Shown here: in pieces, positions 1 to 12,400 of the stretch
Layout of the letters: each line of letters begins with the position of its first letter
Numbering within the stretch: the stretch's first letter is position 1
Origin: Arbacia lixula
Taxonomy: Eukaryota; Echinodermata; Echinoidea; Arbacioida; Arbaciidae
Reading direction: 5' to 3'
Assembly: GCA_963669155.1 (NCBI GenBank)
Contig: OZ022589.1
Location: 13,278,932 to 13,342,931, forward strand
Length of the DNA stretch: 64,000 nucleotides
Translations under genes and position numbers: made by a program
Notes under the pieces: generated by a model
Databases searched by the model: none
What the model was told of the DNA's origin: nothing
The model's input: the letters and a program-made list of their open reading frames with translations, nothing else

Positions 1-285
1 AGATCTGTCAATGTCATGTACTGTAGTATATGTTTCAAGTATTTTTTGCTGAAAATTACTGGTCATCTGAATACCAATTTAGATGATTTTGAAAGGTTTT
101 ATATCGAAATAAATGTTGCAATCAATTTCATGGGTAACTCTTATTTTATTTAATAATCAAATGCTCATTTTCTTAGGAGAATGCTGATTGTGAGACAGCA
201 AAAATTTTAAGGTTTTAACGGAAGTTGGCAGCTCTGCATAAACATGTAGCTCTTATGTGAACTTGTCTCTGTTTATGTCCTCTAG
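1..285. other. ACLY: ACLY intron (left end of window)
   Basis: AT-rich intron sequence ending in the acceptor TCTAG at 281-285. I see no repeat or gene in it. Confidence 0.7.
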
Positions 286-420
286 GAATCCCCAGCGGCA
301 CAGCGCAAGGAGAAGTCTGCTTCAGATACCGATGGAGCCAAAAGTAACGCGCCCATTGTGGCTGTGAACAGTGCTGGAGCTGCTACCATCACCAAACCGC
401 TGTTCTCCAAGACTACCAAG
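286..420 (+). CDS. ACLY: ACLY exon 1 of window: linker region
   Basis: Forty-five codons in phase 0, from [10 protein letters not shown] to LFSKTTK. This is the flexible Ser/Ala-rich linker between the two halves of ACLY. The donor AAG|GTTACT is weak, but cutting here aligns LFSKTTK-SFIFGMQ with human LFSRHTK-AIVWGMQ without a gap. The human phosphoserine motif (TASFSES) is not visible. Confidence 0.88.
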
Positions 421-3400
421 GTTACTGTACAGGCTGTCTTTAAATGGAAAGTCCACACTGAAGTTATGTTGGGTTTAATAAAGGAAAAAAACATGAAAGA
501 AATATGTAAGTGAAGGTTTGACACAACTCCGCCAAAGGATAAGAAAATTCTGATTTTTCCAAGTTGTAATTTTGTGATGTCACTTGCGAGTTGTTCTCCC
601 ATATATTGTGTACTATTTTTTTTTTTTTTTTGGGGGGGGGGGGGAGGGGGGAATTTGTATTTTCTCAAAAAGGTACACATCATTTTACCTGTGCATTTCA
701 TATATCATAATACACATGTTTTTACAGACATACCTCTGAAACAGATTTATTCCTTCATCTAAAACAGAAAAAGGTCAACATTTGACGGATTCTCATCAAC
801 CTTTCACTTACATGTGTCATTCATGTTTCATCTTTTATGAAAACTAATTTTACTTCAGGGTGGACTTTCCCTTTGAAAAGAAAGGGATGTTTAAAGATGT
901 AAACATGTTGCATGTTTGGTGAGCAAAGAGCTGGCGCTCTGTGTGTGAAAAGTATCATGGCAACTTTCATCACTCACCAGCTCTGTCCTAACAACAACCA
1001 AAGTGCAGAGTGCAAGGGTCATATTCATGAAAGCTTACTAGCCTAGCTGGTTACAACAACGCATGCATTTTGATGCACTTTAGTAATTAACTAGGATTAG
1101 TAAGGTGTCATGAATATGGCTCCAGGTGTCCTTTAAACATATATACAAAGAGTGCTTATGGCAAATAGGCTTGATTTTTCATGTTTCTTCAATTCATGTA
1201 CACATATCTCTCAGAATTTTAAACGCTCCCCTTTCTAATTAATGCATTCAAATATATTACAGTGTACCTCTAGACTGGAATTACCTCTGTCTTTGTGAAA
1301 CACAGCTGCCTTTTTTAGATGTATGTACAGTAATACTAAAATCACAGCTAAAAATTGCCTTGTTTGGTTGTTCCTGCTTTGTTTATTGTATAACAGTATG
1401 CGCAAAAGTCCCTGAAATTGTTGTGAGGTATAAATGTCAATTCTATTCATCATTATGATTTTATTTTTTATTATCATCTTTATTATTGCTATTATCGTAG
1501 TTATTATACTAATTAATAGTAACAGCTAGCAGTACCACTATTCATTCTAATCATTATTTTCATGATTTTAACTGTCAATTTTATAATCATCATTTATATT
1601 ATTTTTTAATGATCATCGTGTGTTGGTAACTTTCTTCTTTCTGCAGTCGTTCATCTTTGGTATGCAGCCAAGGGCCGTGCAAGGCATGCTGGACTTTGAT
1701 CATTCCTGCAGGCGGGCTGAACCCTCCGTCGTTGCCATGATCTACCCATTCAGGTCAGTAGACTTGCGCCCTCTATGTTCAGTGTCGCAATAGTATTCAA
1801 CAGTGCTTTGAACGGGCACTAACCGTTCAAATTGAAAATAAGCTGATGTTAATAAAAGCAAATAAGCAAAACATAATTCATGAACAAGACTGCTTGCAAA
1901 TAAAGTCTCAGTATTCTTTTCAAGATTGTGTCCTAATTCTCAATCTTACTTGAGTGTATATATTTTTGATAATCTAGTTGTTTGATACAATTATAGTTTA
2001 CATTTAATGCATGCGATCCATTTCAGTCAATTAAGGGATATTTTCTTTGTGTCACTGTGTAGGATACCACCCTCTATGTTTATAGAATTATTATGAGATG
2101 GGTAAGAGAAGAATCCCTGCGCTTTGATCGGTCAGTGTGTGGATGTTTTTTCTGCTGAATGACTGTTTGCGCCTTGCAATGCATGGCAATACCTCAGTGT
2201 CTGTACTGTAGGATGGAAGCATAACAGTTGAATGCCACAGTCAAATCTCTCTAGTTCTCACTGGAAAAGCAGTATATGATTATCAAGTGTGATATTCTTT
2301 ACAAGATACAAGATATTTTATTCAGTCCAAAATCATAGAAATTTGCTTTCCACCAGCACAATAACACAACAATAGTGATACTATAGACACATATTAACAA
2401 TGAGTTAGAAAAACATATGTAAACATGGTTGTAATTCGTCTGTGTAAATGTAAATATATGTGACATAATGATTAAAGACTGAAGAACCATTAACTGCTGA
2501 ATTGGGTTAATAATATTAGTTTCCTTCTCGTTCTACTCCTAATGTAATAAGATATGTTTGCTTTGTTTATTCATGAATTTTGATACATTGTCATATAAGA
2601 TAGACACAAATAAATATATTTAATTTGGTGCAAAATGATAGAGATTTGCTTTTCCCCAGGACAATAACATGACGATTCAATCAGAATATATCAATATTTT
2701 AGGCAAATATAAACAATGAGTTGTAAAAAACATATTTAAACATGACTGGAATTCACCTGTGCTGTTAAAGGTGACATAAGTGGCTGCATTGTTATTTACT
2801 TTGTATACTCGTCAATTCGTCATTCCGTCAACAGCGGAGACCACAAGCAGAAGTTCTACTGGGGCCACAAGGAGATCCTGCTCCCGGTCTTCAAGTCCAT
2901 GGAGAAGGCGATGAAGACACACCCAGATGTCGACGTCGTCATCAACTTCGCCTCGCTGCGATCGGCCTACGATAGCACCGTCGAGATCCTTGGCTACCCT
3001 CAGGTAAGATTATCAATCTTAGACTTGGAGCAAAGTTACAGAATCTTGTTTATGCTCATTTTAATTTATCCTCTTGAGCAACATACTTGCAATTATTCAT
3101 TGCCCCTGTGAGCACATATACAAGATTTAAATTGAAACCTTTTTATGCCTCCGCCACGAAGTGGCCGGAGGCATTATTTTTTTCGGGTTGTCCGTCCGTC
3201 CGTACGTCCGTCCCGAATCCGTTTAGGCAATATCTTGAGAACCGTTCAGCAGATTTGCTTCAAACTTGGTACATGTATGTATTGCATAAATCTAATGAAG
3301 TGTGTAAAATTGGGGTCAAATTTGATTGAGGTCAAAGGTCAAAGGTCAATGAACTTTGTAAAAATTGCCCAAAAATGACCTTTTCCACAATAAATCCAAA

Positions 3401-6400
3401 TCCAAGGATGCTATTCTCATCAAACATGGTACAAAGATGGATTACTACTTGGGGATAGACTGGTGACATTTTTGGTAAAATTCCTGAAAGGTCAGACGTC
3501 AAAGGTCAATGAAATTTGTGAAAATTTGCCAAAAATTGACCTTTTTCACAATAAATCCAAATCCAAGAATGCAATTCTCATTAAACATGGTACAAAGATA
3601 GATCACTACTTGGGGATAGAATGGTGACATTTTCGTTAAAATTCCTGAAAGTTCAGAGGTCAAAGTTCAATGAACTTTACCAAAATTGGCTAGAAATTGC
3701 CCCAAACCCTTAATTTTTCACAATAAATCCAAATCCAATGGTGCAATTCCAACCAAACATAGTGAAACGATGGATCACTACTTTTGGGTAGACTGGTGAC
3801 CTTGTTGGTGAAATTGCTGGAGAGTTCAAAGGTCAAGGGTCAATGAACTTTGCCAAAAATTAGCTAAAAAATGCCCTCAAAGTGATAATTTTCAAAAAAT
3901 ATCAAACTCCAATGGAGCAATACCAACCAAACATGGTGCAAAGATGGATCACTACTAGACTGATGACATTTTTAGTGAAATTTCTCAAAGGTCAGGGATC
4001 AAAGGTCAATGAACTTTGCCAAAATTGGCTAAAAATTGCCACCAAATAGATATTTTTCACATTGAATCCAATACTAATGATTCAATTCAAACCATACATA
4101 GTACAGAGATGTATCACTTCATGGAGGTAGACTGGTGAAGTTTGGGTAACATTCCTGAAAGGTCAATGAACTTCACCCAAAATTGGCTAATTTTAAACAA
4201 ACTTGATACAAGGATGGATTTAGACAGACTGGTTAGATTGGAAGTCAAAGAAGTAAGAGGTCAAAAGTCAATGAACATTGCCAAACTTGGCTAAACTTGA
4301 GAAAACAGAATGTGATATTTTCATTTCACATAGGAGCAATGGTACATTGCCCACCAAACATACACATTTTCTGAGAATAGCAAAGAGGCGGAGGCATATT
4401 TATCGACTGCGTGGCAGTCGAATTGCTCTAGTTTTTGTTGTTTCTCTCTGTGGTAATAAAAATGATAAATCAATCTGTCAGAAAAACAAGCAGAAAAAAA
4501 GAGGACAATGGAGGGACTTCAAGCTGCATCTACATGTATTGCTTGTTGGGCAGTGATACTATCTACCAGGATTCTGCTTGGCTTATATAGGAACCAGTAC
4601 CCAAGGCTTTCATTCCCTTGCTTATTTGTATTCATGAGTCACCAGGAGGACAGGGGCCATATTCATGAAAGCTTACTAGCCTAGTTAGTCACTAAAATGC
4701 ATGTAGCTGAATGCACTTGAGCAACCAACTAGGCTTGGAAAGGTTTCTTGAATGTGGCCCCAGGTGTTTATTTAAAGAACTGAATGTATTGTGGAGAGAC
4801 ATTAGATGATAATCTTTGTTTTTGCTGTTATTCTCTGTAGAAGTCAGATTGATTCATCATTCTGTTTTTCTTAAATTTAAATTTGGCCCATTTACAAAAG
4901 TCATGAAATTCATTAGGAATCAACGGTATACCCGATCAATAATGTGTATGAAATCTCATAGTCATAGCTTCTCGATCATTTGCAGGAAAAGTGAAGAATT
5001 CTCCTTGTTTACGTTTAAAACGCAGCGAGCGTAGTCTACATTCATAATCATATTGTCCCCATCAACACCCAATGAAGGTATTGCTCCCACTGAATGCATG
5101 TGGAGCGGTCTCCGGTCTCTAGGCTATACGTTTTAAATGACCCACCCAAAACCTTAAAAATCTTGTGAACGTTATTATTAGGCTTAAAGTCAGTTTCCAG
5201 TTCTATTGTTGCGAGGGAAGTGCTAATATTTAATCTTCTTCCATTTTCTGTGGTTTTTACCAAATAAAATGTTTTGGCCTGAATATCCTGTCTTTAATTT
5301 GTGTAGTCAATTTCATGGGATTATCTCCCAAATCCCCCCTCTCCTATTTCACTGGTGTACATGTATAACTATGTGCCCTCGTTGCATCTGCAGATCCGCA
5401 CTATTGCCATCATTGCGGAAGGAATCCCTGAGAACAAGACCAGGATACTGATCGACATGGCCAACAAGAAGAGTGTCAACATCATTGGACCTGCCACGGT
5501 ACGTCACTATTCTTCCTGATGATAAGGCCCATGTACACTGGCCAGCAAAAATCATGATTTTTCTAAGATCGCGATCGTGATCAAACAACCAACACATCAC
5601 ACCAGAAAAATCACTCCCCAGAGTGTGATTTTTTTAAACTTTGCGTGAAAAATCATGTAGTTTGCTAGTGTAAATGGTGAGCTTAGAAAAATCACAATTT
5701 TTTGCCATGTGACTTGCAGCACTCCCGGCGGGTTGACTTTGATCTTTCTTTGTAAAATTATGTGCGCATTTAACCTTGCGCAATGACAATGACAATGAAG
5801 CTCCACTTATGACCTCATAATAACCACGCAGCGTGCCGGTCTCCTTTGGGTGGCTAATGGACATGCACAGTACCTATCCAAAAATTGTGATGTTTCAGAT
5901 CATGTTTCGGGGGGGGACAAGTGTAAATGGTGAGACATAAAATCACGATTTTAAAAATCTTGATCTTAGCAAGTATAAATGGGGCTATAGATGCATTTAC
6001 TGGCTGGGTTATTTGAGAATATTACAATGACTGATTATGATGAATTCTCTTCATGGTTACTGATCAGGTGGGAGGAATCAAACCTGGATGCTTCAAGATT
6101 GGGAACACCGGCGGTATGCTGGATAACATCCTTTCCTCTAGACTCTACCGGCCGGGCTCCGTCTCCTACGTGTCCCGCTCAGGAGGCATGTCCAACGAGC
6201 TCAACAACATCATCTCCAGGAATGCGGACGGGGTCTACGAGGGCGTGGCCATTGGAGGAGACAGGTGGGTGAGGGGAAGATGACAACCTTCATACAGGGG
6301 ATGTATGCCATAAATTAGGCTCCCAATTTCTAACACTCTTGCTGTATTCAGTGCATGTTAAACCGTGGCTCATTCATACTTGGGATAAATTCCGTAAATA

Positions 6401-9400
6401 TGGCTGCCAGTTTGCAATATTGTAGATCTGATTTGTTTTAGCACCTATACTGTTATGAAATATGTTGATATGTATTGATAACATGTTCAGTTTTGATGCA
6501 TTCCTTACATATGATACACTGACCTATGCCACCTATACTCAGTGGAAATACATTTATTAATACTTAATAAAAAATACATATTGATAGTGGCACATTGTTA
6601 ATTATGTTATGTAATTTCCTAATTGGAATTGTAATGTCTATGTAAGACTCTTTTACACTATGATGAACATTATGAAGGACTATGTGTAAGTCAAACCCTT
6701 CTTTCCTAATGTCCAGGTATCCTGGCACTACCTTCATCGATCACATTCTGCGTTACCATGACGACCCAGAAGTCAAGATGCTCATCATGCTTGGAGAGGT
6801 ATGTTTACAGGGAATATGTCTTGAACAGCAATGCCTTGTCTGTGCATGGAATTTGATTGCCAAAAACACCTTTCATACATCACATCAATCACTCTGCATA
6901 CCAATCTGTCCTCTGCCTCTTAACCCCCCCCCCCCCCCCCTTTTTCTCCTCCACCTTGCTAGTTTTGGTGTCCTTGAAAAATGAGAAATAAATTTTGTTT
7001 TGAATCGAAAAAGATCACAACGTTTCATACGTTTTTGATTCCGTTCACCATACATTGCGAGACAAACAATTATCACTAGCCAATTATCCGCAATGAGTAA
7101 CATATTTAGCAAATTTTTATCTTTTTTAGTACAATGACAATATATGACAGGAAATTCAGTGATTATCATTTGTGGTCAGATAGGTCAATGGTCATAGGCC
7201 AAAGGTCAAAGGTCACATGTGAAGGTCTAATTGTGAAATGTTGCTGTTTTATGTGATAAAGTATGAAATATTTGACCAAATATCACCAAACACAGAACAA
7301 TGATGGTGTATTAGAGATTTTGGCAATATTTGGGTGTATGCGGAAGGAGGGCAGAGGCACGCCAACACACTAACTTACACACAAGCACTGCTATGAATGT
7401 TTTCTTGTCTTTGTTGTGACAGGTTGGAGGTACGGAGGAGTATGAGGTGTGTGCAGCCATTGAGTCTGGGCGCATTGCTAAGCCCCTGGTGGCCTGGTGC
7501 ATAGGAACCTGTGCCACCATGTTCTCATCAGAGGTGAGAATTCAATATAGACTGCAACAGCTAATACATTTTGTTAAAAGGGAATGTCTAGCCTCAAGTT
7601 AACTTGGTTTTCATGAAAAAACCTGTTACTGTAAAAGTAGAAATTTTCGGGCATTTCGCGCGGCGTGTATTTGATGCGAAAATAAAAACATGAAAATATA
7701 TTTGCGCCTAAACAAAGTTCATATTGGCGCGCTTAATATGCACACTTGCTTTGATGCATTATGTGTCACGTACGTAGGCGCAGGCCTACATTTATGGTTT
7801 AGCCTTATTCAGCGCTTTAACAACATCATGCTATTGCCGCTGCCTGGCCAGCACTGGCGTGGCAGTGGTGAGCTGAGTGAATTGATCGTCCAAAGGGCTG
7901 GACAACCCGCGAAATTAAAAACATGCGAAATTCATTTTACTCCACCGAGCACGAAAAATTAATCACACAAAAATTTTTACAGTAGTGAAAGTTTTTGAAA
8001 AATCCATCATAGGATGAGAAAGTTATGATTTTTGCGACGTCACGTTTGAGATGCTTTCTCATTTGTTGTATACAATTATTTTTTGAGATGCTGATTTTCT
8101 CAAAAGCATATGTAGCATGTTACCTGTGCATTTGATTTTACACACATACCTCTATTAAAAAGATTTATTCCTTCATCAAAAAATAGAAAAAGTGGAATTT
8201 ATGGGGAAAATAGGGCACAACATATGGGAGAGCGTCTCACACGTGATGTCACAAAATAAAGAAAATGCTTTTGATTTTATTAAAACCAACTTAACTTGAG
8301 GGTTGACTTTTCCATTTAGAATTTCTTCTGAATTTCATGATGAAATCAAAATTTACACAATTTTATTTTCCCATGTCTTCCTCCTTATGATCTAGTACAG
8401 ACTTTCTGCTGCTTTTCTAGATTTCCTTTGTAGGTTTTTCATATAAATATCTTTCTGTAGAACCATGTGGATGTATTTTTTTCTATAAAATTCTATAACT
8501 TTTCTTGTTTTCAAAGTAATGTTTCTTTTTATTGAAATTTGATGGCAACATTCAATTGAATTGACTTGAATTGACGATTGATTTGAGTTCTATATAGAAG
8601 TACCTTTTACGGTGATTGGACATTGCTAGCAGAGTGTATTCTATCACTTTTCTGTTTTGAAGATATGTTTCTTTTCATTGAAATTTGACGGCAAAATTGA
8701 ATGGAGCTATATATGACAATAATTTTTCCTGTGATTGGACGTTGCTAGTAAAGTGTACAATTCTGACTGAATGTATGTGTGGTACACGTAGGTGCAATTC
8801 GGGCACGCAGGGGCCTGTGCCAATGCCGAAAGGGAGACATCTAGCGCCAAGAACCAGGCCTTGAGGGTTGCCGGAGCCTACGTCCCAAGCAGCTTTGACG
8901 ATCTTGGCGATAAGATCGGGTAAATTCAGCTTCTTTTTCAAATGCAAATTGAATTTGGATTTGTTTTGTTTGTTGGATGCATTTATATGCTTTTCACACT
9001 GGCAAAAATTTCCTTAGCTAAGGCCCCCCCTTAGCCCCACCTATAGTACGGGGCTAAGCTTAGACCACTTTCTGTTCACATTGGTTTTTACCAAAGTAGG
9101 CTAGCCCCACCAATAATCCGGGATTATTTGGCCCTGCAAAAAAGCAGGTCTAACACCGCAATTGCAGGGCCAAGCCAAATAGTCCGGGGCTAAGAGCACC
9201 AGTGTGAACAGAAACAAAAAATAGTACGGGGCTAAGGAAATGCAGTGTCAGCTCTCAAGGTTGAAACACCAAGACCAATCAGATAAGGCCCTACGGGCGA
9301 GTGACCATGATGCGGAGTGGTAAAGAGCCGATGTGCAAGACGTACACTCATAAATATTCATAAGCAGCAAGAAAGTCCGGGGCTAACGATCTCGAGTGTG

Positions 9401-12400
9401 AACAGTTAGTCGGGTTTAAGAAATGGTATGGGGCTAAGAAATGCCAGTGTGAAAAGCTTCAAAAAATAGTACGGGGCTAAGGATAGTACGGGGCTAATTT
9501 TTGCCAGTGTGAAAAGCATATTAGAGTACATATACATAACTTAACACCTCATGCGTGCAAAGGGCAAATGCCACATTGAACTATTATACCTGCTACTCGT
9601 TTCGAAGTATGAAACCTGGGAATAGCTAAATACTGATAAAAAAGAATAAATCATCTGTTAAATATGTTAAGACTATTAATTAGCCATTGAGTCCTCATCT
9701 TTTTGCTGCTCCCCAGAGAGGTGTTCCAGAGCTTGGTGAAGAAGGGTAACATCGTTCTCAAGGAGGAGCAGCCTCCCCCAACCGTGCCCATGGACTACAA
9801 CTGGGCCAGGGTAAGTGGAGCCATCAAAAGGATACTACAGCATCAAGCGGCTTACAATGTCATGAAACACTATCCTGTTACACAGCTATTGCTAGTGTTG
9901 TGTTGGGTTGGGTTGCGTCAGGATTAAAAGGTTACAAATTTCACATTTGTTTGCCGCAATAAAGTCTCATTTTGACGAATATTTGAAAAAACGCACACCT
10001 CCAATGACATCAGAAAAGTAAAAATGCCAGAAATGCCAATGGCGTAGTTATGCATTATTGCATTTACCTGTATCTTGTCATTCATATTGAATGGATGGAA
10101 TGCACTTTGAATCTATTAGTTGTTGCTACTCGGACAAACCTCAGGCAAGCTTTAGGGTTCCCATTGGTAATGTATTGTTTGAACGGCGTGAATAAAATAA
10201 TCAAGTTGCTTACAATGTCATAAAACGATATTCCTTTATAGCTTAGTCACACTAGAGGCAGAATAAGCCGGAATGGTGTCGGAATGAAAGTTCTTGGCAC
10301 ATTCTTGGATATTAAAAGTGCATTCTAAAAATTCTGACTGCATTCTGAGTGCATTCCAAATATTCAGGTCCATTCTTGTGTCCGGCCCGAATGTTTTGCT
10401 CATGCTCAAAACTTTCGAGGTGTATTCGAACTGGAAAAATATCGAATGGAATTCAAAGTGCAGTCCAGCAGCACTCTGACTGCATTCCAAATATTCTTAC
10501 GACATTTCAACAACATTCGATACATTCCGATCGCATTTGTGGGAGAATTGAATCGCATAAAAGCATGGCTAGCTGTTGCTGCAATGTCAGTTGGCATTGA
10601 GGAGTCACAGAGGAGCATTGAGGTCATGCCGCATTTGAACGGCATTTTTACATATTTAGATCAATACGAAATTCCCTCCCGAATGTGGCTCGAATTTTCA
10701 TTCCGGCTGGTTCTGCTTGATACCTGCTGATTCAGAATAAGTGTAACGGGGGCTTAAAAAGCTATTGCTAGTGTTGTGTTGGGTTGGGTTGCGTTTGGAT
10801 TAAGAATAATAGTGTTGCTGAATTCTGAGTCGAAGGAGGACTCACAAACTCAAAGTGTAATAAAGGTCGTAGTACATTTTATTTGTTTCTCAGCACTTAT
10901 ACTCAATGATAGCTGTCTGAAGTATTTCTGGTGAATCTATGAGCTGTAATAAATGTAATGAATAACATTCTAAACTCTCTAATATTGTTGAATAAACTGG
11001 TTCTCTCAAAAGATTATAATAGTAAACAAATATAGTGAAATTTTTTTCTGAGGGCCACTTTGTTGGATTTATAATGACTTATACATATTCCTCGTAAGCT
11101 ACATCACAGTTCCTGAATTCCTATAACTGTCATTAAGGGACTAGCCCCATAAAACTCTTTAGAGACAACTATAACCTTCAGAGTAATTGAGCTTCTGGAA
11201 AGTGGTCATAAACATGAAAAAAAAAAAAACATGATTTGAGGCAGGGGAGTGGTAACTGGACTTATATTACATAACAATAACCATCTTTGTCTTGAAAGGA
11301 TAATATAGCATCAATGGTTAACAATTTCATACAACTTTTGGTATTCCTGCACAAGGCCATTGCTAACTTGATTCTATACACTGTGAACACCACAATCATG
11401 ACAACACAAAGAGCTAACTTTTTTGTAGCAAAACATTTTCATGAAAATATTACAATACCATATGCAAATCAGCTCTCTCTAGACTACAGTCCTGTTACCA
11501 TGTTGTATTGAAGAATGGGCTTAAAACTCTGCTTGTTATCTAGAAAAGTCTGCTGTAACCGATAGGTGTTGCACCATATTTTAAATCCACCGAATTGGGA
11601 CTCCGTCTTTCACTTGTTGTAATGTTATAACCCCAAACTGTGATTTATGACTGACCAGTATTTGGTGCTGCGAGTACAGAGCTGCCAAGTCTCCCTGATT
11701 TCACAGGAGACTTACTGAAAATAAACCAATAATACTGCATTGAATTTCATCACATCACCCAATATCCCTGATTATTGATAGATTATTGTCATTAGGTTGT
11801 TAGCATTTGATAGACATCTCCCGGATTTCTGATGAAATTTCCCCAAATCTTCCTGATTGTTGAATTTCAATGTTGGTAGCTGTGCGAGTATCATGCTCAA
11901 AACGTGAGCATTGGCGTGTTGAGCTGAGCAATGGTTCAAGCCGCCTCTTTTCTCTCTCTTTCTCCTCTCTCACAGGAGCTTGGATTGATCCGCAAGCCAG
12001 CCTCTTTCATGACCAGCATCGTGGACGAGCGAGGCCAGGAGCTGATCTATGCGGGCATGCCCATCACAGAAATCTTTGAGCAGAACATCGGCATTGGGGG
12101 TGTCCTTGCCCTTCTCTGGTTCCAAAGAAGGTCAGAGACTTTGGCTGCAATTCACTATGGAGTGTTAGATTTAGACCACGGTTTAAGCAATGTTTGTGGC
12201 GTATAAGTAACTGAATGTGCAAAATTCAGTAGTCAGTAAGGTTTAGACCACGGTTTAATCAAGGTTATGTACAGTTGAGGCCAGAAGTTTAATTACACCA
12301 AGGAAATTCAAAGAAAAGTTGCTAAACATCATAAACTTTACTGTATCTTATAACATATTTGTGCTATCATGACAAATTTTATATCAAACGAATGAGTATG

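Noticed and set aside
3140..4440. A CRISPR-like array
   Set aside because: The units are long, diverged and tandem without unique spacers, and the genome is animal.
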